Shown here piece by piece: positions 48,387 to 59,071 of a stretch of 64,000 bases of DNA. The DNA is taken from the NCBI RefSeq assembly GCF_010015585.1, contig NW_022985100.1, forward strand, positions 120,743 to 184,742. The letters run 5' to 3'. The notes below the pieces were generated by a model. That model did no database searches and was not told the DNA's origin. It saw only the letters and a program-made list of their open reading frames with translations. A program made the translations under genes and the position numbers. The DNA comes from Eremomyces bilateralis CBS 781.70. Taxonomy: Eukaryota; Ascomycota; Dothideomycetes; Eremomycetales; Eremomycetaceae. Positions within the stretch are counted from its first letter, which is position 1. Every line of letters starts with the position of its first letter.

Positions 48387-49924
48387 TGTGGGTGGTGGAG
48401 GGAGGGGCGAGGTTAGATTGGTCGTTCTTTAGGGAAGAAGTGACGAGGAGTCTAGAAGATGGCTTCTCGAGTATGGAGGGATGTAGGATGTGGATAACAG
48501 AGATAGATTGTTCGATATAAGATGGAGATGTGTTGGAAGTATGATGAGGCGAGATGAGACAATAGGAGTTGAGGAAAGTATGTAAACCGAAAAGACTCAA
48601 TGGATTGAAGGAGATGTAGTCAAAGACAAAGAATAGCAGTAAGAAGATTCCAGTTACGTCGATACTCACTCCTAACCCACCTTTCCCCGGCCTACGCCTA
48701 CAATACCCAGACTCCCACACGTCAGAGCCCTTTTCGCCCTCTCCTCCCATGTCCTCGCCCATCCAGGATCCCCCCGCCGCCCCCTCCCTAGCATCATCCG
48801 CCCGCCTCGATCGACCCCACTGTTCGGCGTCGGCGATCCATCATCCACGCCCATCACGTCACCGGCTCTAGCATGCCTGAAATCTTGATTTTCCGAACCA
48901 TGCGATTTAGCGGACCGCGATGGGGGGGATCTAGGATGGGTGGGGAAGGACGGGCTTTGGTGGGGATGTGGCGTCGGGAGTCGGCCGAGGAGGGCATGGG
49001 CTGTCGGTTGACGTCAATGGCGAGGTGGGGGCAGGGGGGAGGGCTGCTAGTCCCAACCGTTGATGGAATCATAGATGCATGTGATCGGGGTGAGAGCTGA
49101 AGATTTCTCTGTTGGAAGAATATTTAACTAAGGAAATTAGAACTTAAGAAGAGTCTCACTGTCCCCACTATAGTCTCTACCGGTGGTTGGGGAGGCGTTT
49201 GAGTCCACAGGGTTTCGAAGGCGAGACAGGGCCCTTCATTCGGTCCCAGGCGGGAGTCGAGTCTGATACAACCGCACTACCACTCGGAGGAATGGTACCT
49301 CAATGTAGGTACACTGGTACGGTACATTGCCGTATAGATTTTTCATGATACCGCTGTTCTTTCCGGTATCTCGCCTTCATCGTATTCGCAATAACAAATT
49401 CCCGTGTGCCGTGTCTCGTGTTTTAGTTCCAAGTCTGGAGTACTCTCCGATATTGAATAGTACGGCACCTTCCAGCCAACCCATGCGAGCGTCGTGTCTC
49501 CTTGGAGATGGTCTCGGGGTCTCTAGGATGTTATGACGTATATCGTCTTACATAGGCCTAGGGGAAGAAATATGGTCTGGCGAGGATGTGAAGTGGGATA
49601 CACTCATGCGGATGGGGAACACGGTGTGTAACTTTCGGTGTGATTTCTCTAAGCAGCACTACCATCAAAGTGATATATGTCAGACAGTTGGATGTGGCCA
49701 TGTTGAGACTACTAAACAATAATCAAGATATTATCAAACTGGATTCAAAATGCAACTATGTAATACATGTAAGGGAATGACCTGAAACGCCTTCATTCAA
49801 CATAGCGAGTTAGAGATCGTAGGAAATTGAATCGCAACGCATCGCATTTCGTTCGACCGAAGAATATGTCTTCGGTCTCGGTCTAATCGGCGTCGTACGC
49901 AAAGAAAAAGGCACTGTAGCGTGC
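48387..49924. other. Intergenic region between paralogs A and B
   Basis: About 1.5 kb. The first few hundred bases are the promoter and leader of paralog A. A C-rich stretch lies at about 48740-48830 and a G-rich one at 48910-49040. I found no gene. The rest is AT-rich and stop-dense. Confidence 0.45.
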
Positions 49925-50770
49925 TCAAGACCTGTTTAATTCCTTTAGTCAAGTCAGCTCCAAGACTGTGACAAGGTAAACTCAAAAAAGGAAACCAGAG
50001 ACAAAGGAAACTTACAACAACCCCAGCGTCAAATCGCCATGAATCTTCGCCTTCAACTGTATCTCGATGTCCAAATTCAACTCCAATCGCAGCCGCAACT
50101 GCTCATCCTTCCCGTCCCCCCCATCATCCTGCTTCTCCCCTCCCCCCACCAACCCCCCTGCCGCCTGCCCTACCCCCCCAACCGTATCGTTCACCGTACC
50201 CCCCACCTTATCTACCGCCCCTCCCGCCGTATTCTTCACCAGATCCCCCGTCTGCCCAACCATCTCTCCACCAGGCAACTCCTCCCCAATGCCCCCCAGC
50301 GTGCCACCACCTTGCGGTCGCTGACGCTGGCGCTGACGGTTCCGTCGTCCTCCCGCCGCAGACACGTCGCTCCGCGGAATGCTCTCCGTATCGCTAACGC
50401 TAACCCCGCGCCGTCCGCGCCCGCGCGACTGCCGTCGCCGACTCGCTGCCTTCTGCGGCAGCGGCTGGGGTTCGGGCTCGGGGTCCTCGACCTCTTCGAC
50501 CTGGGGCCCGCCGTTGGCCTCGGCACCGGCAGAAGCTTGGGGTTCAGCGTCCGAGGGTGCGTCGTCGGCGTCGTCGCTGTCGGGGTCCGGAGTGGGTTGT
50601 TGAGTGGCTTGTTTCTTTTGGTTAAGTTTCTTGGGGGCCTTGCGGGTGGATTCGCTGGTTTTGGATTGTTGGGAGGAGGCGCCGAGGCCGGCGCCGGCGG
50701 AGGCAGAGGCGGCTCCTTCGCCGTTGGCATTGAGGTTGGAGGAGGATTCTTCGGTTTGTTTGGAAGACAT
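49925..50770 (-). CDS. Paralog B: disordered protein with C-terminal NLDIEI motif
   Basis: Model on the minus strand: exon 50770-50016, intron 50015-49932 (GTAAGT donor, CAG acceptor), exon 49931-49925, giving 253 residues. I know no function. The N-terminus is Ser/Ala/Gly-rich and disordered, followed by an acidic stretch (DPDSDDADDAPSDAEPQ), a PEPEPQPLPQ run, and RRRQSRGRGRRG resembling an RGG/nuclear-type basic patch. Residues 165-215 contain Gly-rich repeats with hydrophobic spacing (GDLVKNTAGGAVDKVGGTVN, DTVGGVGQAAGGLVGGG), resembling amphipathic repeats. The C-terminus, LRLRLELNLDIEI then QLKAKIHGDLTLGLL plus Ser, is 21/28 identical to paralog A. Both genes lie on the same strand about 1.5 kb apart, so a tandem duplication is likely, with strong divergence outside the last 28 residues. 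Confidence 0.78.
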
Positions 50771-52135
50771 GGTGGTGGCTGGGTAGATATGTGTCTATGA
50801 GAGGGAGATAGTGGTTGAAAAAGGGCAGGTATAGCTTAGATGAATAATTTTGTATGATTGTAAAAGACGTAGTAGGAATGAACTTTTCGTGACTGATGGA
50901 TGGAGAGAGAGGGAGTCAAGAGAAAAGTGACGTCTTGACAGAACTTGTAGATTGGAAAATAAAAGGTAGGTAAGCCCGAAGAAAAGTATCCTCGACAATG
51001 ATATGGCCGCGCTAAAGGCAATATGACTTCACCCCCCTCCGAGCTTGGTTCCGACGTCAGCGTCTTCAGTTCAAGCTTGACGATCCTGCAGTGGCCATCC
51101 ATGTCCGCGTCCTCTTCCCCGCCACCACTTCACGTTCCATGGCGTCTCGTCGCCTGGTCTACCCAATCCCCAGTGTATGGCCGGGGTAGGTGATGAGAAG
51201 GTGGGCAGCGATCAAGGATCCTGCAGCAGATACTTCCGATGATGTCATGCGAGGATTTGGGGGGCGATGGGATTGTTCGAAGTTGGCATCGGGAATTTCT
51301 GGATCCCGCAGCAACACTAGAGCTCTAAACCAGACGAGGTGGTGGGGCATCCGAACATGCCGAACACTCTAATCTGATTTGAGTGGCGTCGAGCGGTAAT
51401 TCTGTTGGAGGAGTTTTTTGGGGGGAAATCGATGGCTACGGTGCCACTATCACTGATTTCGAGGGTCTTTTAGAAGTTTAAGGGTCTAAGGACGCAAAAG
51501 GAAGGAACATCAACGTTCATCAAGACGAGAGGCTATAGGTCGCATTAAGGCCAATCTTGGACGACGAAACAATATTTGGAGAGATTGACTTTGCTCTAAT
51601 CATTGATTAAAGTTTAAACGAGGGTGGCTCTCTTGTATCCTCGACGATGTGACAATTCGACAACGATTCCAAAGGGACTCGATACGGTCGACCGTCCTCC
51701 AACTTGTCGCCTCCCTCCAGAGTCGCTTTGACCATGGTAGAGAGCCATATGGGAATGGACGAAGGTCACTATAGATCCGAAGTTAAAGAACTACTGTTGA
51801 CTCTTTCCCGTGCCCTATTCATGAGGGTTGTCCATACTGTATTGCTACTTGCCGAGATTCGATGGAATCGATTTACACGGATGTACATGCGCACCTGATC
51901 GCAAGTCGCCCTTCACAGCAAAGGTCCTAGAAACTGAAATATCTCATCCCAATATTCCCACCGTATGTCCTTGATTTTGGTATCCACGTCCCCCAGGCCG
52001 CTCAAAGATCATCCGAACTCCTCGTGCTCGCGCCAAGATGACTTGCATGAGGAGCTTTACATCGTGGATATGTCAAGCAAATGGATATATATCACGAACC
52101 ACCCTCGTGCGCCCCCTCGATCTATAAGAAACCGC
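50771..52135. other. Intergenic region
   Basis: About 1.4 kb between two minus-strand genes, containing the promoter of paralog B and the 3' flank of the RasGEF gene. No gene or repeat was found. Confidence 0.5.
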
Positions 52136-55100
52136 TCATGGCCCTCTCTGAAACCAGTTGAACTTCCCCCGACTCGGCCCCATCCCACCGGGTTCGACCG
52201 CGACACTTCGATCGTAAAGTTCCTGTCATCACCATTAGCGACTTGATCCTTGACGACACCGGGGATAAATCAACTCACATCCTCATCCATGGAGATCTTG
52301 GTCTCCAACACCAACATCTTGACATCCTCGTTCCGCAGCAGGTTCATATACGGCACCGCCTGCGCCCGCTGAACCTCCACGATCACGTCGCCCATGATCT
52401 CGAATTTCTTCCAATTGATCCGCCGACTCTTCAACTCGGCCACCGCATTGCCCGCGTTCCCGTTCCCGTTTCCATTCCCCTCCCCATGTTTCGGCACACC
52501 CGCTCCCCCCGCCGGCTCGACGAACGTCTTGTTCCCTTCGCTCGCCGTCACCAGATCGCGTCGATGCAGAGGCAAATACGGGATCCGCTCCCCGCTCGAG
52601 TTCTCCCACGCCAGCCGATACGCGAAATGGCTCTTCGCGGTGCCCATCAGGATCTCCAGCTTCATGAAATCTTTCGCGACGGGCGCGGGCAGCTGCTCGC
52701 GGGTGAGCGCGAGGCGATGGACGGGGGAGGAGTGGATGCCGGCGAGGACGGCGCCGAGGGAGTTGTAGTTGTTAAGCTTGCGGAGCTCACGGGCTACGCG
52801 CATCCACTTCTCGAGCATCAGGGCGCGGTGCTTGGGTTTGTCGCGGAGAAGGACGAAGTTCGAGACGACAGCAGCGAGGCGGTTGAAGTGGGTGGACATG
52901 CGGTCGACGTTTTCGAGGCCCGGGAGGTGGCCGGTGGATTTGGATTTGTCTTTAGCGGCTTTGCTCATGCTGACGTAGCGGACGAGGTCGCGGGTGCGGA
53001 TGGAGGAGATGAGGGTCCAGTCCATGCGGGTGAGTTCTTTGGCGATGACGTCGTCGGTCGTGTCCATAAGGAGGCGCCAGTGGATTTTCGCGAAGGTGAA
53101 GCGCGGAAGCGGGTTGAGCGACTTGGCGGATTTTTGGGCGGATTCCACGATGGAGAGCAGGGTGACGGACGACATGCTGCCGGGAAATTGTGATGCGAGG
53201 GTGGTTTGGCTTGCGCTTTTGGCAAGGGTCGTCGTGCTAGAGTTGGTGTCTGTCGAGGTGAGAGAAATTTTGCTAGGCTTTCGGAGAACACTCTCAGTGT
53301 CCATGTTGTTGAGAAGCGTGCTCGCCTGGCTGACGAGGGTGGTATTGGATGGTGATCGATCGAGTGGAAAGGCTGGTCCGAGCTCGTGATCAGAGCAAGC
53401 CCAATTGGTATCGTCGTCTTCAGCGACATTCTCAAGGTCGGAGCCGAGGACATGCACCGCCGCCGCGTGAATCGGAACGTTGGCAACCCGAGAAAGAAAA
53501 TTGGAGAAGCGGACGCGGGTGAGAGGGTGGGCAAAGTCGCCCGGGTAGTTGCTGATCCAGGCTTGGAGAAGAGTCAGGTATCGTTGTTGCGAAATGGTCC
53601 GTAGGAGGATAGGTTCGCTGACTCGCTCCACTGTCTCGAAGCGGGCTATGATTGCGTCAAGGAGCATAGAAGGGGCGGCAAATAATCGGAAGAGCGCGAG
53701 AAAGCTGTCCTTGAATTTCTCATCCACCTTGGAGAGAGGGAGTTCCAGGAATCGGTTCACGAGTTGATCAAAAGAGTACCCATTCTCATTCGATGGCTGC
53801 TCGGCCGGAATAACCTGCTTTGGCTTTGGAGGAGACGATGTTTCATTGTCTGATCCGTCTCGACTCGGGGAATCCTCGAGGTTAAGGAAAGACTTTTGCG
53901 TGGGAAGCCCAGGGAGGTTATGGTGGGAGCGTGATTTGGTCGGCAAAAACGGTTCGGTAGCCGCGGGGAGTGGTGCCATACCCGTTCTTGCTTTGTACAC
54001 AGTCGCCGAGTATTCCGAGCTTGCACGATTATGCTTTGCAATGGCCGCCGCTTTCTGCGCTGGGCTTTGCGCTTGTGAAGAGCCCGTATTCGCCCGACGT
54101 CTCGCTGCGCTTAACTTGAGCTTTTCTAGAGGAGGTAAGCATTGTGGTTTGAATACGTTTGTCAAGGCCATCTCACCTCGTCGTTCACTGAGAATATCTC
54201 GGATAATAACAGACAAACATCGCTTCTGGCTGTCAGGAGAGGAAAATGCGGTTTGCACCGCTCCCACATCGCCACCGATAAAATCCTTTGCGCGCTTTTC
54301 GACGACATCCGGGTCGATCTCGCGCAGCGCTGGATGGTTATCACATTTACAGGAGACTAACAAAAAGGGGATAGACGCTTTATGCATAGCTTCTGCAAGG
54401 ATGTCAGCAAGTAAGCCCCCGCAGTCATCATGGTAAGTTCATACTCAACACATCGGGGACGTCAACCAGACTTTCTTTATTCATAACATCGTATAGTATG
54501 AGCGCCCCGTGGATGGTGGGCATTTTGACATCGTCATAAGTCTCAGGCCAGCTGATTCTATCATCGTCGTCAAATTCAATATCGTCGAACTCGAGCTCGA
54601 CAAGCCGAACAGTATAGACGTCGCCTTCTAACGGCATTCTTTTCGATGTTGCACTCCCGTTCGAATGATTCCGCAAGTCGAAGGCCTTCTGTATGAACAT
54701 CGACTTGCCGACTCCTTCTTCTCCCATCACGGCTATATTAATGTCTTGCGCGGAGTCGGAGACCGGAAACTGCGCAGTCATTCAACCAGTCAGTATTCCT
54801 ACAATGTCATTCATGTATGCACGCTGCGACTAACCTCGAAAGGAAATCTTCTCGTGGCCATCGGAGTGATGGGGCTTGCCAATGGTTCAGCAACCGAGTC
54901 GGGGCGTGGGCGTGCGTTTGGTCTCGCAGGCGATGCGGGTCCCTTTGTGTCCGGTGAACTCTTCTCTTCGCTTACGCCGTCTCTTTCTTGCTCGCGACTG
55001 TTCGACGTGGGAAAATTATATCGCTGGAAGAACGGATCTCCCGTGATTTCATCCCCCAGTTCGGCCGGGTTCCCGTCCTCCTCTTCATCCTCGTTGTCCC

Positions 55101-55434
55101 CATCCCCGTCGGAGTCATCATCTTCGGAATCTTGAAACTGGCTTTGGTTGTTGGAGACCAACGGCGCTGAATATGCCCGCGACTTCATTGTCGGACGCGG
55201 TACGCGCGTGGCTTCCCCGATCGTAGGCCCGGTGTAACCGACGACGGCGCCTTGAGCGGTGGACTGACGTCGAACATCCTGTAGGTATGGCTGAGCGCTT
55301 TTCGTCTTGTCGCGTTGATGTGATAGCTGGGTTGCAATGCTGCTGCTGCGGCAAGGTCGTGGAGATGCAGTAGCGGAGGCGGAAATCCCGGCCGAGGTCG
55401 AAGGTGTGGTACGGTCGCTGGTCGACGATGGCAT
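52136..55434 (-). CDS. Ras guanine-nucleotide exchange factor with N-terminal Ras-like domain
   Basis: Model on the minus strand: exons 55434-54835, 54769-54445, 54392-52279 and 52222-52136, giving 1041 residues. RasGEFs load Ras-family GTPases with GTP at the membrane. The N-terminal 200 residues are Ser/Pro-rich with an acidic run. A Ras-like P-loop follows at residues 216-223 (GEEGVGKS), with HGALILYDVMNKESL and SIPFLLVSCKCDNHP. The last stands where NKxD is expected. The RasGEF N-domain begins GYSFDQLVNRFLELPL. The catalytic CDC25 domain begins PRFTFAKIHWRLLM and includes ELTRMDWTLISSI, FVLLRDKPKHRALMLEKWM and LNNYNSLGAVLAGIHS. The final exon adds ELYDRSVAVEP and NWFQRGP, past a GTGAGT donor that also contains an in-frame stop. 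Four exons keep frame. Confidence 0.92.
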
Positions 55435-57105
55435 GGTATTGGTGGAAAGGGGGATCTGGCGTTTATACCGGTATGACGAGAGAGTGGAGCATACAGGCTC
55501 ACTGTGTCACATCAAGTGTCGAGGTTGTTCGCTGGAGAGGATTCGTGCCGGAAATAGAGACGCAATGCACAACGGCAACCAAGCTGCGGGAGGGCATTGG
55601 TGGGGACATGTGCAAATGCCAAAGAACGACCTGTCATGCAACACAAGGACATATGCGGTGATAGGAAGATGTAAGATATTTTGATCAATTGGGGAGAAGT
55701 TCAGATAGTTGGGCTTGAGTTGACGTCTGGCAACGCCAAGCGGGTGAAGGAGCGATCCAGGGGTTCTTTCCTCATCCAAGATCCCTGCAGCCACCACGCG
55801 ACTTCCCCATTCATCCAGAGCTTTTCTCAACCACCTTAGACCCTGGCTGTTGCTACTGTTAATATCTCGCATTGATGTATCTCGTATTATATCCGACTCT
55901 TGCCATCTATCTTCTCTGGCACCACCTGTGACCGATGACATTCGCAGTCAGAGCATGTGAGTGCATGTCCAGCTTAATATCGAGGTAGGATGCTCAGTAT
56001 CGCCGCCTGATATCTCATCTCTTCTTGTCCCTAGAACGACTGATTGTCGTCGAGTAAGACTGTCATCCTTCAACCTTTAGCATATTGGTATGCGTTAGTG
56101 GAAATATCCATGGAGAATAAGTGGGTAAATCCAAGAGCTTGGTCCTTGTCTCGCCGTAAAAAGTGTCATGTTTCATAGGGAACGATCCGCGTCTCCCGTT
56201 CCTCCTAGACTCTGAAAATGGAAAGACGGTGTAGCGAAATTGGGATCTAGAGTTACTTGGGAACCATTCATATATGTTTTGTTTATGGTTTGTATTTCAA
56301 TTTGGATCAGCGCCAATCTTTTGAAGTCGAGTCCTGATTGTGTTGGTTTCACCCAACCTTGCGTATCCATCTATCCAACATAAAAAAGGCACTTGCATCA
56401 GATAAACACAATTCCCTCAATCATATTATCACTGTACGTGTGGAGCAGTGGTCGTTGTTAGCTACAGATGGTTATCTAATGAGCGAGCAGTTCTGGGTTC
56501 GATCCCCAGCTCCTCAATCCACGAATATCTGGATTTGTAAAGGAGTCTTGTAATATGAATAGAATACAGACTTGAAACCCCCACACGTAGAGGGGTTTAC
56601 TAGGTTCTCGAGGTAGGTCGAAGGCTTAGGTTTCGTACTCTTTTAAACAATTTGACGGCAGATGGACTACCGTTTTGAGAGGTTTGTGATGCCATTTTTG
56701 GTGATGAACTTGCCATGGCGGGGAGTCAATTGGAGACGTCCTTCGTCTGGGCGCCCACGGCGTGAGAAACGCCTCCCAAAACGCCTACAGGACTACGAAT
56801 TAGGTGGGAAATAAAGCTCTATCTACACAGACCTTACCACCAGCTTTTTCTACATAATTTAGTTTTTTATGGGTGCGAGTAGCCTCAAAAACATATCCAA
56901 AATATCTAGTGAAATCGTGCATTGGGTGGCAGTGCACGATCCCGGGAAAATCTGTAATTAATTATCCACATGGAATGAAGCCACGGGGAAACGCCAAGAA
57001 ACACAGATATTCTTTGACATGCTCCTCTACCTAGAGGTAGCCATCTCCATAGTAACTAATCAATCAATAAATAAGAAGTCTTCTACCATTGTCGTCTTCC
57101 CAACA
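55435..57105. other. Intergenic region with tRNA-like element
   Basis: About 1.7 kb. It includes the promoter of the minus-strand RasGEF on the left and the leader of the membrane-protein gene on the right. The only structure noted is a tRNA-like B box with a T-arm near 56439-56517. No protein gene is supported. Confidence 0.45.
56439..56517 (+). other. tRNA-like or tRNA-derived element
   Basis: GGTTCGATCCC matches the RNA polymerase III B box and sits in a perfect 5-bp T-stem (CTGGG / CCCAG) with a TTCGATC loop. The flanking TGTGGAG and CTCCTCA pair at six of seven positions as an acceptor stem. I could not fold a convincing D-arm or anticodon arm from the sequence between, so this may be a decayed tRNA, an intron-containing tRNA I misread, or a SINE-like head. 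Confidence 0.3.
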
Positions 57106-57111
57106 ATGGCG
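57078..57111 (+). repeat. Direct repeat, copy 1 (spans start codon of membrane gene)
   Basis: A 34-base segment that includes the ATG at 57106. It recurs at 58901-58934 with 29 of 34 bases identical. The five differences are mostly transitions. Confidence 0.7.
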
Positions 57112-58842
57112 TCGCCAAATCCCTCCATAAGCTGGCTTCAAGCCTTCCCGATCCTGCCGCTACTGGCTCTGAATACCATGATTCAGCCCGTCGGCCGCGT
57201 TCTAGGTACCTCTGCATTCCATAGCGTCTGGCTTCGAGCTTCGCCCATCATATGCGCCCTCGATACTCTAGGCTTTGCCTTTCGGTTCTTAACATACTAT
57301 ACTTTGCTCCGTGCTAGCCCACGTAAGGCGATGCTTATTATCGGAATGGACCGCTTTAACGAGGCTGAGATCGATAACGGTATTCGAAAGACAACGATAG
57401 TCGCGACGATATTACGCCTTTTTGGGTTCTTCCTCGGCATATTACCACCGACATATGTGGTTGGTGCGTGGGGGGACATCAGATGGACGATGGCTTGGGC
57501 ATGGATGTATGCTGCTTCATACGTCGTGTTAGAGATTGCATCGCAGCGGGCTAGAAGGGAACTTTCGGAACTTTCTAAACCACAGTATACTCCTATTGGT
57601 TTCGAATTAGAGGAGATTATTGAGGAACCAGACAATGGCAAAATATCGCATGCAGCCAGTACTGAAGATACGGAAGACGAAGAGAACGATCGGGCTAAAC
57701 TATTAAAAGACGAAACTCAGGAAGAACCGGAAGAATCAGCGAGCACGAAGTATAAGCCAGGCAGGACGAGCAGGGAGGTGGGGGATATACATGATGAAAA
57801 CAATGACAGCACGGCCGACCAAGTAGAGTTTACAGCATCGGCTAGCACCGAGCACCTGCTAAGTAATGGGATTGATGGAGACCAACGGAGAAAAGACGAT
57901 GATGATGGCTCTATCCTCCCTCAAGTGAAGTCTTGGGCAATGGCGAATAGGGCTGGACGCATACAAGAAGTCATTGACGGCTCTACCGTGGCTCAGGCAG
58001 AGACTACAGAATCTACGAACGAGGGCCGCCCTTCCGACCTAGAGTCTGCGAAGAACAGCGACAGCAAATACGCGGATCCCATCACATCACCACGGTTGCC
58101 AACACTGAAACATACTCTCGCTTGTATGGATATGATCCTATTTGGGTGGGGCTGCCTACTCCATGCGATATTCCTCTACTGGGCTTTTCTCGACCTTATC
58201 CAGCCCCTTCTGAATAGGCATATCCTCTCCTCCAGCAGCTGGGAGATGCCACTCTTCCTTCTCAGCCTCCCCTTTATATTCGCCTGTTTGTTCCTCATAA
58301 TGGCTGGATCTGGCGGAACCGCATGGGTCACTTGGATGCTCGCCGCTACCTTTTCCGAGTTCGCGAACCGACATCTCCCCACCTCTATCCAGAAATGCGC
58401 ATCAACGGTAGTGGTTATAGTCACTTTGGGCTTAGCTGGTCTTGGGGTGGTGGGGGCCTATTTTGTGTTATTTGCCATGGGATATCTGCTGCTATCAGAT
58501 TATATGCGATGGGTTTATGGGTTATTATCTGTGGAGGCTGTGGTGCTGCTCATATTCTCCACCATCTGTTTCAGTCTGTATATTCTGCTCAAGCTCGTTG
58601 CCGAGGCAAACCGGGGCGTGAAGGAGAAACTTTGGGTGTCTAGATACGTGGGGGAGGATGGAGTCGTCTTGCTAACTTGCGTTTTAGTCACCTTCACGGT
58701 GTCGATTCTGTGGTATCGGTACCGATACTCCTCATCTGCGCACTGGGCGCAGGACTGGCGGGACGCTCTAGTTGTGAACACGACTGCGACCAACTCGACC
58801 ATGACCAACACGACCATAGTCAACTCAACCAAGACCAGTTAA
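57106..58842 (+). CDS. Multi-pass membrane protein, unknown family
   Basis: A single open frame of 578 residues from the ATG at 57106; an in-frame ATG at 57019 would give 607. I favour 57106 because the sequence before it is AT-rich and poorly protein-like. I do not recognise the family. Four hydrophobic segments lie in the N-terminal 170 residues (for example LGFAFRFLTYYTLL, TILRLFGFFLGILPPTYVVG). A polar acidic loop of about 200 residues follows (EEPDNGKI, SASTEHLLSNG, DDDDGSILPQ). Five more segments complete it (WGCLLHAIFLYWAFL, LLSLPFIFACLFLIMAG, VTLGLAGLGVVGAYFVLF, LLSVEAVVLLIFSTICF, LLTCVLVTFTVSILWY). The C-terminal tail holds repeated N-glycosylation sequons (NTTATNSTMTNTTIVNST), which suggests that tail is lumenal or extracellular. 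Confidence 0.75.
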   Translation: MASPNPSISWLQAFPILPLLALNTMIQPVGRVLGTSAFHSVWLRASPIICALDTLGFAFRFLTYYTLLRASPRKAMLIIGMDRFNEAEIDNGIRKTTIVATILRLFGFFLGILPPTYVVGAWGDIRWTMAWAWMYAASYVVLEIASQRARRELSELSKPQYTPIGFELEEIIEEPDNGKISHAASTEDTEDEENDRAKLLKDETQEEPEESASTKYKPGRTSREVGDIHDENNDSTADQVEFTASASTEHLLSNGIDGDQRRKDDDDGSILPQVKSWAMANRAGRIQEVIDGSTVAQAETTESTNEGRPSDLESAKNSDSKYADPITSPRLPTLKHTLACMDMILFGWGCLLHAIFLYWAFLDLIQPLLNRHILSSSSWEMPLFLLSLPFIFACLFLIMAGSGGTAWVTWMLAATFSEFANRHLPTSIQKCASTVVVIVTLGLAGLGVVGAYFVLFAMGYLLLSDYMRWVYGLLSVEAVVLLIFSTICFSLYILLKLVAEANRGVKEKLWVSRYVGEDGVVLLTCVLVTFTVSILWYRYRYSSSAHWAQDWRDALVVNTTATNSTMTNTTIVNSTKTS

Positions 58843-58900
58843 CTTTATATAATCTATATGCAACATACATAACTAGTACTTAAGTTAACTTAACTAATCA

Positions 58901-58934
58901 GTCTTCTATCATAGTCGTCTTTCCAACAGTGGTG
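58901..58934 (+). repeat. Direct repeat, copy 2 (start codon changed to GTG)
   Basis: The second copy of the 34-base segment at 57078-57111, located 60 bases after the stop of the membrane-protein gene. The position matching the ATG reads GTG here, and the homology does not continue further downstream. Confidence 0.7.
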
Positions 58935-59071
58935 ATTTGCTTTTCATCTCCTCTGGAGTTGTCTCTGCCCTTAGCAGGTAGAAAGGGCCCATCTGTCTCC
59001 TAATAGACGCAACGAAAGTCTTCAAGGAAGGTTTTCTACTGAGTTCAATAGTTGGGTCAATTTTCTTGTTC

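Noticed and set aside
50039-50800. Plus-strand open frame of about 250 codons
   Set aside because: It is antisense to paralog B, which has a conserved C-terminus, splice signals and a sensible start. The antisense translation is low-complexity Pro/Leu/Arg.
52243-53193. Plus-strand open frame of about 316 codons
   Set aside because: Antisense to the RasGEF catalytic domain, whose residues are recognisable; the plus-strand translation has no domain.
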